From CBDBFH01 sp965204775 (GTDB taxonomy: Bacteria; Pseudomonadota; Alphaproteobacteria; JAPOUT01; G958296285), in the NCBI GenBank assembly GCA_965204775.1, contig CBDBFH010000023.1:3518-67517 (forward strand): 64,000 nt of DNA, written 5' to 3'. The notes under the pieces are model-generated. The model had not been told where the DNA came from and did no database searches. It worked only from the letters and a program-made list of their open reading frames with translations. Position numbers and translations under genes: made by a program. Below, in pieces: positions 32,880 to 41,636 of this stretch. How positions within the stretch are numbered: the stretch's first letter is position 1; every line of letters begins with the position of its first letter.

Positions 32880-33654
32880 GGGGGCGGGGGGCGGGGTTGA
32901 GGCGCGCGGCCAGCGTCCGGCGGGCGGGCTGGTGGGTGAGGTCCAGATGGAGCGGGGTGACCGAGACCCGGGCGGCGCGCAGGGCATGGAGGTCGCAGCC
33001 GGGCGGCGGGGTGGAGAGGACGCGGTTATATCCCAGCCAATAGTAGTTGCGCCCGCGCGGATCGGTGCGCGGCTCGACCCGGAAGAGGGAGTGGGGGCGG
33101 CGGCCTTGCGTGGTCACCTCGACTCCGGCGACCTGATCGGGGGGGACGGGGGGGAAGTTGACGTTGAGGAGGACGCCTTTGGGCCATCCGGCTTCGATCA
33201 GCCGGCGCAGGACGGGGGGGGCGTGGGTTTCGGCGGTTTGCCAGTGGGCGGCGAAGTTGCGCTCCGGGTCGAGCGCCTGCGAGAGGGCGATGGAGGGGAT
33301 TCCGAGATGGGCGCCTTCCATGGCGCCGGCGATGGTTCCGGAATAGGTGACGTCTTCGGCGATGTTCTGGCCGCGATTGACGCCGGAGAGGAGGAGGGCG
33401 GGGGCGGGGCCCTGGATCAGATCGTTGACGGCGAGGATGACGCAATCGGCGGGGGTTCCGCTGACCGAGAATTTTCTTTCGCCATAGCGGGCGATGCGCA
33501 AGGGGTTGGACAGGGTGAGCGAGCGCGCTGCGCCGGACTGCTCGCTGGCGGGGGCGACCACCCAGACATCATCGGAGAAGTTTTGGGCGATGCGCTCGAG
33601 CGCGGCGAGGCCGGGGGCGTCGATGCCGTCGTCATTGGTCACGAGGAGGCGCAT
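32860..33654 (-). CDS. surE: 5'-nucleotidase SurE
   Basis: A 264-residue SurE with the metal-binding NDDGIDAPG start, the ASEQSGAARSLTL block, SGTPADCV, SGVNRGQNI and YSGTIAGAMEG. It removes phosphate from 5' and 3' nucleotides. ATG 33654 gives the family N-terminus MRLLVTNDDG; the longer open frame is inside tatC. The start overlaps the tatC 3' end by 23 bases. serS, which usually separates tatC and surE, is missing here. Confidence 0.95.
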   Translation of the reverse strand: MRLLVTNDDGIDAPGLAALERIAQNFSDDVWVVAPASEQSGAARSLTLSNPLRIARYGERKFSVSGTPADCVILAVNDLIQGPAPALLLSGVNRGQNIAEDVTYSGTIAGAMEGAHLGIPSIALSQALDPERNFAAHWQTAETHAPPVLRRLIEAGWPKGVLLNVNFPPVPPDQVAGVEVTTQGRRPHSLFRVEPRTDPRGRNYYWLGYNRVLSTPPPGCDLHALRAARVSVTPLHLDLTHQPARRTLAARLNPAPRPRAKRTG

Positions 33655-34465
33655 GGCGGGCGGGGGTTGAAGCGGCGGGTTGGGTGATGCGGCGCACGGC
33701 GAAGATGGAGAGTTCGTAAAGGAGGAGGGTTGGCAGGGCAAGTGCGATCTGGCTGACGATGTCGGGCGGGGTGAGGAGGGCGGCGGCGGCGAAGACGCCG
33801 ACCACGGCATATTTGCGCTTTTGGGCGAGGGTCCGGGCGGTGACCAGTCCGGCGCGGGCGAGGAGGGCGAGGATGACGGGCAGTTGGAAACACAGGCCGA
33901 AGGCGAGGATCAAGGTCATGGTGAGGCCGAGATATTCGCTGACTCTGGGGAGCATATTGATTTGAGGGGCGTTGGCGGCGGTCTGCTCCATGGCGAGGAA
34001 GAAGGCGAGGGCGAGCGGCATGACGGCGGCATAGACGAGGGCGGCCCCGGCGAGGAAGAGGAGGGGGGCGGCGAGCAGGAAGGGGGCGAGCGCGCGTTTT
34101 TCGCGCCGGTAGAGGCCGGGGGCGGCGAAGCGGTAGAGCTGGAAGGTGATGACCGGGAAGGCCAGGGCGAAGGCGGCGAAGAGGGCGAGTTTGATCTGGG
34201 TGAAGAGGAATTCCTGCGGGGCGGTGTAGATCAAGGCGGCTTCGAGGCCGCGGGCGGCGGCGGCGCGCTGATAGGGTCCGAGCAAAGCGGCGAAGATCAG
34301 ATCGGCGAAGGCGAAACAGGGCACGAAGAGGAGGGCCACTGCGGCCAGCGAAATCAGGAGGCGTTTGCGCAGTTCCTCCAGATGGCTCAAAAGCGGGGCC
34401 TTGCTGGCCTCCAATGCGCGCTCTTCCTCGGCGACCTGCGCGCCGGGCGGGGCGGGCGAGCTCAT
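33632..34465 (-). CDS. tatC: Sec-independent translocase TatC
   Basis: A 277-residue TatC with six helices. The cytosolic start APLLSHLEELRKRLL, the APQEFLFTQIKLALF turn, the RFAAPGLYRREKR loop and FGLCFQLPV are the signature-recognition elements. It is the core receptor of twin-arginine export. Its ATG overlaps the tatB stop by 4 bases. Confidence 0.95.
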   Translation of the reverse strand: MSSPAPPGAQVAEEERALEASKAPLLSHLEELRKRLLISLAAVALLFVPCFAFADLIFAALLGPYQRAAAARGLEAALIYTAPQEFLFTQIKLALFAAFALAFPVITFQLYRFAAPGLYRREKRALAPFLLAAPLLFLAGAALVYAAVMPLALAFFLAMEQTAANAPQINMLPRVSEYLGLTMTLILAFGLCFQLPVILALLARAGLVTARTLAQKRKYAVVGVFAAAALLTPPDIVSQIALALPTLLLYELSIFAVRRITQPAASTPARHAPPRDQ

Positions 34466-34836
34466 GGCTTTTTGGCCTGAGGCCGGCGCGGGCGGGCGCG
34501 GGCCGATTTGGCTTTGGCGGCTTTGGGTTTGGGCGATTTTTTCCGCGCCGGTCCGGCGCGGGGCGGTTCAAGCGTTTCGGCGGGGCCGGGGGCGGCGGCG
34601 GCCAGCGCCGGGGGAGCAATCGAGAGTTCGTCGTGCCGGTCCGGATCGGCCTGCCCGTCCGCCGCGGCCTCATCGGCGGCGTCCTCGAAGGCGCGGCGGA
34701 AATCTCCGGCGACGGCGCGGGCCTGGGCAAAGAAGCGCCCCCACTCGCGCAGCAGGCGGGGCAGGTCGCGCGGACCGATCAGAGCGAGGGCCAAAACGCC
34801 GATCAAGAGCAGTTCCGACCAGCCGATGTCGAACAT
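34462..34836 (-). CDS. tatB: Sec-independent translocase TatB
   Basis: A 124-residue TatB. The short N-terminal helix MFDIGWSELLLIGVLALALI is followed by GPRDLPRLLREWG and an amphipathic helix, then a Pro/Lys/Ala-rich tail. It forms the receptor complex with TatC. tatA, tatB and tatC lie in order with 9 bases between tatA and tatB. Confidence 0.92.
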   Translation of the reverse strand: MFDIGWSELLLIGVLALALIGPRDLPRLLREWGRFFAQARAVAGDFRRAFEDAADEAAADGQADPDRHDELSIAPPALAAAAPGPAETLEPPRAGPARKKSPKPKAAKAKSARARPRRPQAKKP

Positions 34837-34845
34837 GGGGGAGCG

Positions 34846-35088
34846 TCAGCGGGGTTTTTTCGGGGAGGTGGTTTTGCCGGCCTGTTCGTGTTTGTGCGCG
34901 CCGGGCGGGGCGTCCGGCGGCTCCTGGGTTTCGGGCAGGGCGGCGGGCAGGTCGTCTTCGGCGAGACCCTTGCGGAAGCCGCGAATGCCCTGCGCCATCT
35001 CGCGCATGAGGGAGGCGATCTTGCCGCGCCCAAACAGGAGGAGAACGAGCAGGGCGACGATCAGGATTTGGGGCCAGCCGATCGACAT
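34846..35088 (-). CDS. tatA: Sec-independent translocase TatA
   Basis: An 80-residue TatA with helix MSIGWPQILIVALLVLLLF, the FGRGKIASLMREMAQGIRGF amphipathic segment and a charged tail. ATG 35088 is used, with a GAGG-type ribosome site; a longer open frame reaches 35148 through the leader. It forms the pore-like oligomer of the Tat pathway. Confidence 0.92.
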   Translation of the reverse strand: MSIGWPQILIVALLVLLLFGRGKIASLMREMAQGIRGFRKGLAEDDLPAALPETQEPPDAPPGAHKHEQAGKTTSPKKPR

Positions 35089-35116
35089 GGGAAAGGCCTC
35101 GTAATTTTGTGAGGGT

Positions 35117-36235
35117 CTATCCTCGCATGGAATCGCCTGGGCTGTCATCTTCGCCCTCCGGGAAGATGAAGACGCAGCTGTCGTCGAGCCGGAAGCCGGC
35201 GCGCTGTCCGGGGGCGAGGCTTTGGGCGGCGGCCCGGCGGCGGGCGAGGCGGGCGGTCAGGCGCAGGCTTGCGCCTTCGGGTGGCGCGGTGACGCGCAGT
35301 TGGATCAAAGTCTCGCTGCCCAGCGGGCAGACCTCCTCGATTTCGCCCTGCAAGGCGGCGGCGGCGGGTTCGGCGGGGATCAGGCCTTCGGGGCGGATCA
35401 GGATTCGCACCTTGCAGCCCTCGGGCAGGCCGGGGGCGGGCAGATCAAGCAGGCCGTTGCGGGCGCGGCCCGAGGCGATCTGCGCGGCCAGAACATTGAC
35501 CCGGCCAAAAAAGCGCGCCGCCGGGGCGTCGACCGGCCTTTCATAGAGGTCGCGCGGCGCGCCCTGCTGCACGATCCGGCCCCGGCGCATAAGGGCGATT
35601 CGCCCGCCCATGCGCATCGCCTCCTCCGGATCGTGGGTGACGAAGAGGCAGGTGGTTTTGCGCGCGCGCAGGATGGTTCGGGTTTCCTCGCGCATTTCCT
35701 CGCGCAGCATCCGGTCGAGGCTGGAGAAGGGCTCGTCCATCAAGAGGAGGGCGGGGCCGCGGACCAGCGCGCGGGCCAGGGCGACGCGCTGCTGTTCGCC
35801 GCCGGAGAGCATATGGGGATAGGCGTCGGCCTTTCCGGCCAGCCGGAGGCGGTCGAGTTCGGCGCGGGCGCGCTCTTTTTTGCCGCCCCCCTTCAGGCCG
35901 AAGGCGACATTGCCCAGCGCGGTCAGATGGGGGAAGAGCGCATAATCTTGAAAGATCAGGCCGATGCCGCGCTGTTCGGGGGGAACGAAGCGCGCATCGT
36001 CGGCGAGGACCTTGCCGTGCGAGAGGATTCGCCCGCTTTGCGCGCTCTCGACTCCGGCGATGATCAACAAGGTTGTGGTCTTGCCGCAACCCGAAGGCCC
36101 CAACAGGCAAAGCGTTTCGCCGGGGGCGATCTGGAAGTTAATATCGTCGAGGACCGGGGTGCGGCCATAGGTTTTGGCGATCCGCTCAAGGCTGAGGGCG
36201 GGCAGACCGGCAGCGGGGTTGGGGGCGGCGGTCAC
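35117..36235 (-). CDS. iron(III)/spermidine-type ABC transporter ATPase (FbpC-like)
   Basis: A 372-residue ABC ATPase of the CUT1/FbpC type: Walker A GPSGCGKTT (46-54), Q-loop in LIFQDYALFPHLT, signature LSGGEQQRVALARAL, Walker B LLLMDEPFSSLD, and a C-terminal TOBE-like domain (about 250-372). GTG 36233-36235 overlaps the scpB stop as GTGA, so it is coupled to scpAB. In related genomes scpB is followed directly by tatA, so this is an insertion. The FbpA/FbpB-type genes at 50.9-53.6 kb have no ATPase of their own, making this a likely partner; that link is inference. Confidence 0.85.
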   Translation of the reverse strand: MTAAPNPAAGLPALSLERIAKTYGRTPVLDDINFQIAPGETLCLLGPSGCGKTTTLLIIAGVESAQSGRILSHGKVLADDARFVPPEQRGIGLIFQDYALFPHLTALGNVAFGLKGGGKKERARAELDRLRLAGKADAYPHMLSGGEQQRVALARALVRGPALLLMDEPFSSLDRMLREEMREETRTILRARKTTCLFVTHDPEEAMRMGGRIALMRRGRIVQQGAPRDLYERPVDAPAARFFGRVNVLAAQIASGRARNGLLDLPAPGLPEGCKVRILIRPEGLIPAEPAAAALQGEIEEVCPLGSETLIQLRVTAPPEGASLRLTARLARRRAAAQSLAPGQRAGFRLDDSCVFIFPEGEDDSPGDSMRG

Positions 36236-36834
36236 GCCGTTTCGCTCTCCTGCTCCTGCGCGCCGCCGGGGTTTTCGGCGGAAGCGGGGGCCGGGGCGGG
36301 GTCGAGCAGTCCGGCGGCTTTGAGTTCGTCCAGTCCGGGCAGGTCTTTGACGCTGTCGAGGCCGAAATGGACGAGGAAAGCTTCGCTGACCGCATAAAGG
36401 ACCGGGCGGCCCGGGACGGGTTTTCGCCCGCGCAGCCGGACCCATCCGGTTTCCAGCAGCATATCGAGGGTTCCGCGCGAGAGGCCGACGCCGCGGATTT
36501 CCTCGATTTCGGCGCGGGTCACCGGCTGGTGATAGGCGATGATGGCCAGCGTTTCGAGGGCGGCGCGCGAGAGGCGGCGCGCGCTGCGCTGCTCTTTTTC
36601 CAGGAGGAAGCGCAGATCGGGAGCGGTCTGGAACATCCATTTTCCGGCGGTCCGGATCAGTTCGACGCCGCGCCCCTGATAGTCGTCCTGCAGGCGGGCG
36701 ATCAGGCCGGGAAGGTCTGCGCCCTGGGGCAGGCTTTGCGCGAGCGCGCTTTCTGAGAGCGGCGCGGCGGCGGCGAAGAGCATGGCCTCGACCATGCGCA
36801 GCTGTTCGCGCTGGTTTTGCTGTTCCTGAGTCAT
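36232..36834 (-). CDS. scpB: segregation and condensation protein B
   Basis: A 200-residue ScpB with two winged-helix domains: MLFAAAAPLSESALAQSLP, FRFLLE-type blocks, then the conserved LSRAALETLAIIAYHQPVTRAEIEEIRGV and the LRGRKPVPGRPVLYAVSEAFL end. It joins SMC with ScpA. ATG 36834 overlaps the scpA stop. The tail after about 175 is Pro/Ala-rich. Confidence 0.93.
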   Translation of the reverse strand: MTQEQQNQREQLRMVEAMLFAAAAPLSESALAQSLPQGADLPGLIARLQDDYQGRGVELIRTAGKWMFQTAPDLRFLLEKEQRSARRLSRAALETLAIIAYHQPVTRAEIEEIRGVGLSRGTLDMLLETGWVRLRGRKPVPGRPVLYAVSEAFLVHFGLDSVKDLPGLDELKAAGLLDPAPAPASAENPGGAQEQESETA

Positions 36835-37685
36835 TCGGCGGCCTCCAGATCGGGTTGGGCGGGGCAGCGGCGCAGATAGATCGGGGCGAAGGGGGCGTCC
36901 TGCCGGATTTCGGCGATTCCTTCGCGCACCATGATCAGCGCGGCGGCGAGTGTGCTGGCCAGCGCGCTGCGCCGTCCGGCGCGGCGCGGCGCAGCCGGGG
37001 CCGCGGGCAGAAAGGCTTCGAGCCGCTCCCAGCGCGCCGAGGCTCCAAAGAGGGACTCAAGCCACTGGCGCGCCCGCTCGACGGGCACGACCGGGGGCGG
37101 GGTGATGCGCCAGGGCCGGTCGGCGCTTTTGCGCGCGTCCTGGAGGGCATAGGCGCGCAGGAGGTCGTAGAGCGAAGCTTTCCAGACACTGCGCTTGACG
37201 ATTCGGACATTTTCCGGCGCGCCGCGCGCGAAGACCGCAAGGCCCAGCCGGTTGCGGGTCATGAGGCGGGCGGCGGCTTCGCGCATGGCCTGGAGGCGCT
37301 CCAGACGCCAGGCGAGGAGGGCGGCCTCCTGCTGCGCGGTCAGAGTGGAGCCGTCTTCCGGCTCTGCCGGAAGCAGGAGGCGCGACTTGAGATAGGCCAG
37401 CCAGGCGGCCATCACCAGATATTCGGCGGCCAGATCGAGTTGCGCGGCCAGCGCCCGGTTGACGAAGACCAGATATTGTTCGGCGAGGGCGAGGATTGAG
37501 ATTTTGGCGAGATCGACCTTCTGGTTTCGGGCGAGGGCGAGGAGCAGATCGAGCGGCCCCTCGAATCCGTCGACATTGATGATGAGCGGCGCTTCGCCGC
37601 CGCCCGCGCGCAGGCGGGGCACGGGAGAGTGCGCAGCTTGCCCGGTCTTTTGGTGCGTCAATGAGGCCGGGCCTGTTTCATCCAT
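36831..37685 (-). CDS. scpA: segregation and condensation protein A
   Basis: A 284-residue kleisin ScpA. The N-terminal VDGFEGPLDLLLALARNQKVD motif (about 40-60) binds the SMC neck, EYLVMAAWLAYLKSRLLLP follows, and the C-terminal winged helix includes AALIMVREGIAEIRQDAPFAPIYL. ATG 37685 overlaps the nagZ stop; the open frame upstream of it is inside nagZ. Confidence 0.93.
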   Translation of the reverse strand: MDETGPASLTHQKTGQAAHSPVPRLRAGGGEAPLIINVDGFEGPLDLLLALARNQKVDLAKISILALAEQYLVFVNRALAAQLDLAAEYLVMAAWLAYLKSRLLLPAEPEDGSTLTAQQEAALLAWRLERLQAMREAAARLMTRNRLGLAVFARGAPENVRIVKRSVWKASLYDLLRAYALQDARKSADRPWRITPPPVVPVERARQWLESLFGASARWERLEAFLPAAPAAPRRAGRRSALASTLAAALIMVREGIAEIRQDAPFAPIYLRRCPAQPDLEAAE

Positions 37686-38739
37686 CTGTATGATCCTTGG
37701 CATGATCCTTGGCGGCGGGCGGGCCGAGGAGTTCGGCGAGGCGGGCGCGGGTTTCGGCGGCGTCGAACTGCGGATCGGCGGGGCGCGGGGCGGGCAGCCG
37801 GTGGAGCAGATCGGGGGCGAGAGGGCGCAGACCCTTTGCCGCCTCGCGCATTTCAACCAGTTTGCCGGAGCAATGCAAGACGGCGTCGCATCCGGCGGCG
37901 AGCGCTTCGGCGGCGCGCTGGCTGAGCGGCCCTTGCAGCGCATTCATCTCGAGGGCGTCGGAGAGGAGGATTCCCCGAAAGCCGATCTGCCCGCGCACGA
38001 CGTCCCCGATGACATCGGCGGACTGGGTCGCCGGGCGGCGGGGGTCGAAGGCGGCATAGACAATATGGGCGGTCATGGCCAGAGGCTGGTCGCGCAGGGC
38101 ATGGAAGGGAGCGAAATCATGGGCGGCGAGAATCTGGGGTTCGGTCTCGACGACGGGCAGTTGGGCGTGGCTGTCGAGGCGGGCGCGCCCATGGCCGGGG
38201 ATATGTTTGATGACCGGAATGACGCCCTGATCGGCGAAGCCTTGGCAGACGGCCCGGCCCAGTTCGGCGGCGGCGGCGGGGGCGCGGGCCAGGGCGCGCG
38301 ATCCGATGACCGGATGCGCGCCGGGGACGGGCAGGTCGAGGACGGGGGCGCAATTGACGTTGATTCCGGCTTCGGCGAGGTCATGGGCGATCAGGCGGGC
38401 GTTGAGCCGGGCGGCCCGGCGGGCGGCGGCGGGGTTGCGCTCATAGAGCTGGCCGAAGCGCGCCGGGGCCGGATAAGCGGGCCAGACGGGCGGGCGGAGG
38501 CGGGCGACGGCGCCGCCTTCCTGATCGATCAGGACCGGGGCGTCGGGGCGGGCCACGCATTGGCGCAAGTTTTTGACGAGTTGGGCGAGTTGCGCGCGAT
38601 TCGCGCAATTGCGCCGGAAGAGGATAAAGCCCCACGGGTTGATCTTTTGGAAGAAGTCATATTCTTCCGGTTCCAGTGTTGGCCCGCTGCAGCCGAAGAG
38701 GACGGCGGCGGGGGGGGCGGCTTCACTGCCTTCGGACAA
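37678..38739 (-). CDS. nagZ: beta-N-acetylhexosaminidase NagZ
   Basis: A 353-residue GH3 enzyme that cleaves GlcNAc from anhydro-muropeptides during peptidoglycan recycling. It has FFQKINPWGFILFRRN, the LIDQEGGAVARLRP block, VIKHIPGHG with a downstream DSH motif, and the nucleophile block LLSDALEM. The start is TTG (38737-38739): family alignment begins there, it overlaps the upstream SPOR gene stop, and an AAAAAGGAG site sits 9 bases upstream. No ATG or GTG serves instead. Confidence 0.92.
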   Translation of the reverse strand: MSEGSEAAPPAAVLFGCSGPTLEPEEYDFFQKINPWGFILFRRNCANRAQLAQLVKNLRQCVARPDAPVLIDQEGGAVARLRPPVWPAYPAPARFGQLYERNPAAARRAARLNARLIAHDLAEAGINVNCAPVLDLPVPGAHPVIGSRALARAPAAAAELGRAVCQGFADQGVIPVIKHIPGHGRARLDSHAQLPVVETEPQILAAHDFAPFHALRDQPLAMTAHIVYAAFDPRRPATQSADVIGDVVRGQIGFRGILLSDALEMNALQGPLSQRAAEALAAGCDAVLHCSGKLVEMREAAKGLRPLAPDLLHRLPAPRPADPQFDAAETRARLAELLGPPAAKDHAKDHTDG

Positions 38740-39280
38740 AGCAGGCGTCTCCTTTTTCCTGCAGACCGGCGCAGAGCGACTGCGCGCGCGTGCGGGCAAA
38801 GGGGCCGAGTTGGAGGCGGTAATAGATTCCGCGCTTGTCGAGGTCGGCGCGGCGGATTTGAGCGCGGGCGCGCATCCGGGCGAGGGCGGGATGGCGGCGG
38901 GCGAGGCGGTCGAAATGGGCGCGGGCCTGGGCCTCTTCGCGCATTGAGGAGAGTTGGACCATGTAGCGCCGGGCCGGCGGGGATTCAGGAGCGGAGACCG
39001 GCGGGGCTTCAGGAGTGGAGACCGGCGGCGCAACGGCGGCAGGCGGGGACAGCGCGGCAAGCGGGGCGGGGGCGGGGGCGGGGGTTGTGGCGGCGGCGGT
39101 GGCGGAGGTTGTGGTGGGGTTTTGCGGCGGGTTTTCGGCGGCCATGATGAGTCCGGCGAAGACGAGCAGGCAGCATCCGGCGGCGGTGAGGAGGAGCCAG
39201 GGCCATCGGCGGCTTTGCCGGACCAGAAAGCGCTCGGCGCTCCAGACGGGCTGCGGCTTATGTTTTTCTTCGCCGATCAT
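38723..39280 (-). CDS. SPOR-domain membrane protein
   Basis: A 185-residue protein. A short cytosolic start (MIGEEKHKPQPVWSAERF) is followed by one membrane helix (about 28-46), a Pro/Ala/Thr linker and a C-terminal SPOR domain (about 108-185) with MVQLSSMREEAQARAHFDRL and YYRLQLGPFARTRAQSLC. SPOR domains bind glycan strands stripped of stem peptides at the division site. The position between argS and nagZ is the usual one. The linker holds a duplicated 24-bp unit (38984-39031). The longer open frame to 39328 lacks support. Confidence 0.88.
   Translation of the reverse strand: MIGEEKHKPQPVWSAERFLVRQSRRWPWLLLTAAGCCLLVFAGLIMAAENPPQNPTTTSATAAATTPAPAPAPLAALSPPAAVAPPVSTPEAPPVSAPESPPARRYMVQLSSMREEAQARAHFDRLARRHPALARMRARAQIRRADLDKRGIYYRLQLGPFARTRAQSLCAGLQEKGDACFVRRQ
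38749..38757 (-). promoter_or_regulatory. ribosome binding site that fixes the nagZ TTG start
   Basis: AAAAAGGAG on the minus strand lies 9 bases before TTG 38739. It is within the SPOR gene coding sequence and is the strongest Shine-Dalgarno in the neighbourhood. Confidence 0.75.
38984..39031 (-). repeat. 24-bp tandem repeat x2 in the SPOR protein linker
   Basis: Two adjacent 24-base units, 38984-39007 and 39008-39031, each beginning TTCAGGAGYGGAGACCGGCG, encode duplicated Ala-Pro-Pro-Val-Ser-x-Pro-Glu in the Pro-rich linker. Confidence 0.85.
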
Positions 39281-39381
39281 GTGACCTTTTGTTTGATTGA
39301 TCTGTGCGCCTTTGGCGGCGGGAATCAAAAAAGGGAGGCGCCGCCCTCCCCTTTTGTCTCCCGGCGTCGGGCGGGCTGGAT

Positions 39382-41127
39382 TCAGCGCATTTCCTCGACC
39401 GGCTCGACGCCCAGAATACGCAGCCCGGCGCTCAAGACGATCCCGGTTGCCCGAATCAGTTGCAGACGGGCCATACTAACATTTTGGTTATCGGGCAGAA
39501 GGAAGCGCAGTTGCGGGTCTTCCTTTCCCTTGTTCCAGAGGGCGTGGAAGGCGGCGGCGAGTTCGTGGAGGAAGAAGGCGATTCGGTGCGGCTCGCGGGC
39601 GCGGGCGGCGGCGGCGAGTTGGCGGGGGAAGCGGGCGAGGCAGCGCAGGAGGCTGCGTTCGGCGGGATCGGCGAGCAGGGCCGGATCGGCCTGGCGCGGG
39701 TTGTCCGGCAGGCCCAGTTCGGCGGCGCGGCGCTCCAGCGAGCGCACCCGGGCATGGGCATACTGGACGTAGAAGACCGGATTGTCCTGGCTTTGCTCGC
39801 GCACTTTCTCGAAGTCGAAATCGAGGGGGGCGTCGTTGCGCCGGGTGAGCATCATGAAGCGGACGGCGTCGCGTCCGGCCTCGCGCACGAGGGCGTCGAG
39901 GGTGATGTAGGCTCCGGCGCGCTTGGACATTTTGACCGGCTTTCCGGCGCGCAGCAGGCGGATCAGGTGGCAGAGTTTGACGTCGAGTTCGGCCTGTCCG
40001 CCGCTCAGGGCCTGGACGGCGGCCTGCAGGCGCTTTACGTAACCGGCGTGGTCGGCTCCCCAGACATTGATCATCCGGGAGAAGCCGCGCTGGATTTTGT
40101 CGAAATGACAGGCGATATCGGCGGCGAAATAGGTCCAGTCGCCGCCGGGTTTTTGCAAGGGGCGGTCGGTTTCGTCGCCGAAGCGGCTGGCGCGAAACAG
40201 CGGCTGGGGGCGCGGGCTCCAGTCTTCCGGCGGGGGCTTGCCCCTGGGGGGATCGAGGACGCCCTGATAGACCAGACCGGCCTTGGTCAGGCGGTTGATC
40301 GCGGCCTCGATTTTGCCCGCGCGGGCGAGTTCGCTTTCGTGGACGAAGTGGTCATGGCGAATATTCAGCGCCCGGAGGTCGGCGCGGATCCGTTTGAGCA
40401 TGGCCGCAAGCGCGGCGGGGCGGGCGCGGCGGATTTGTTCGTCTTCGCTCATTTTGAGGAAGGCCTTGCCCTGTGCGCGGGCCAGCGTCTGTCCGACCGG
40501 GATCAGATAGTCACCGGGATACAGGTCATCGGCGATTTTGATTGTTTCGCCCAGCGCCTCGCGGGCGCGCAGGGCGGCGGAGCGGGCGAGGGCTTCGATC
40601 TGGGCTCCGGCGTCATTGACGTAATATTCGCGCGCGACCTTCCATCCGGTTTTCTGGAGGAGGTTGGCCAGCGCATCGCCGAAGACGGCGCCGCGGGCAT
40701 GGCCGACATGGAGGGGGCCGGTGGGGTTGGCGGAGACGTATTCGATCAGGACGGGCCGCCCGCCGCCCAGATTTTGTTCGCCATAAGACTCTCCTGCGTC
40801 GAGGATTCGGGGGAGTTCCTGCTGCCAGACATGGTCTTCGAGGCGCAGATTGATGAATCCGGGCCCGGCGACTTCACCGCTGCGCACGCCTTCGATGGCG
40901 CGCAGGGCGGGGAGGAGTTTTTCGGCCAGCGCGCGGGGGGCGCGCTGGGCCTGTTTGGCGAGGGTCAAGGCGGCATTGACGGCGAGGTCGCCATGAGCGG
41001 GGTCGCGCGGCGGCTCGACCGCGACGCGCTCCAGCGCCAGCCCGGCGGGCAGGCCGCCTTGCGCCTGCAGCCTTTCGATGGCCTGCGCCACGAGAGCGCC
41101 GTAGCGGCTGAAAATATCTTCGGACAC
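39382..41127 (-). CDS. argS: arginyl-tRNA synthetase
   Basis: A 581-residue class I synthetase. It shows the N-terminal Add-1 domain, PTGPLHVGHARGAVFGDAL (HIGH motif), and KMSKRAGAY in the catalytic domain, and ends with the DALR anticodon domain and the conserved LGVEPVEEMR. The best start is GTG 41125-41127 (VSEDIFSRYG) with a GGGGA site. The open frame reaches 41184. It starts the long minus-strand cluster down to secF. Confidence 0.95.
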   Translation of the reverse strand: MSEDIFSRYGALVAQAIERLQAQGGLPAGLALERVAVEPPRDPAHGDLAVNAALTLAKQAQRAPRALAEKLLPALRAIEGVRSGEVAGPGFINLRLEDHVWQQELPRILDAGESYGEQNLGGGRPVLIEYVSANPTGPLHVGHARGAVFGDALANLLQKTGWKVAREYYVNDAGAQIEALARSAALRAREALGETIKIADDLYPGDYLIPVGQTLARAQGKAFLKMSEDEQIRRARPAALAAMLKRIRADLRALNIRHDHFVHESELARAGKIEAAINRLTKAGLVYQGVLDPPRGKPPPEDWSPRPQPLFRASRFGDETDRPLQKPGGDWTYFAADIACHFDKIQRGFSRMINVWGADHAGYVKRLQAAVQALSGGQAELDVKLCHLIRLLRAGKPVKMSKRAGAYITLDALVREAGRDAVRFMMLTRRNDAPLDFDFEKVREQSQDNPVFYVQYAHARVRSLERRAAELGLPDNPRQADPALLADPAERSLLRCLARFPRQLAAAARAREPHRIAFFLHELAAAFHALWNKGKEDPQLRFLLPDNQNVSMARLQLIRATGIVLSAGLRILGVEPVEEMR

Positions 41128-41281
41128 GGTGATTTCCCCTGATTTCCCGCAATATCGGCCCGCCGAAGAAGCAAAGCAACCCAAGGGCCGCCAGCTTCGC
41201 CTGACTCCGGAGAAAAGTGAATTCTTTATATTTATTCCGCCCTATTGGCTAGAATGCAGGTCTTGATGGGAAGATGGGCCT

Positions 41282-41626
41282 ATGCCGAAACCTGACTCGA
41301 TTCATGACATCCAATTGAGCGCGCGCGCGGCGCGGCGCATATGCGAGATTGCGCGCAAAACAGGCGCGGCCCCCCTCTTGCGCCTGTCGGTCGGCGGGGG
41401 CGGCTGTTCGGGCTTTCAATATGACTTCGCGCTGGCCGAGCGCGCACAAGATGATGACCTGGTGGTCGAGTGCGAGGGCGCGCGATTGATCGTCGATCCG
41501 GTCTCGCTGCCCTTCGTCAAGGGAGCGCGGCTGGATTACGCCGAGGAGCTGATCGGCGCTTTCTTCCGGGTCGAGAATCCGAACGCCTCGGCCTCCTGCG
41601 GCTGCGGGACGTCGTTTTCGGTGTGA
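41282..41626 (+). CDS. erpA: A-type iron-sulfur cluster carrier (ErpA/IscA-like)
   Basis: A 114-residue HesB/IscA protein with the three cluster cysteines: Cys42 in GGGCSGFQY, and Cys106 and Cys108 in the SCGCGTSF tail. It passes Fe-S clusters to target enzymes; ilvD downstream encodes one such client type. A TAGAAT element at 41250-41255 in the AT-rich 154-base gap before it could be its -10. It is divergent from argS. Confidence 0.9.
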   Translation: MPKPDSIHDIQLSARAARRICEIARKTGAAPLLRLSVGGGGCSGFQYDFALAERAQDDDLVVECEGARLIVDPVSLPFVKGARLDYAEELIGAFFRVENPNASASCGCGTSFSV

Positions 41627-41636
41627 TCCGGCTGTG

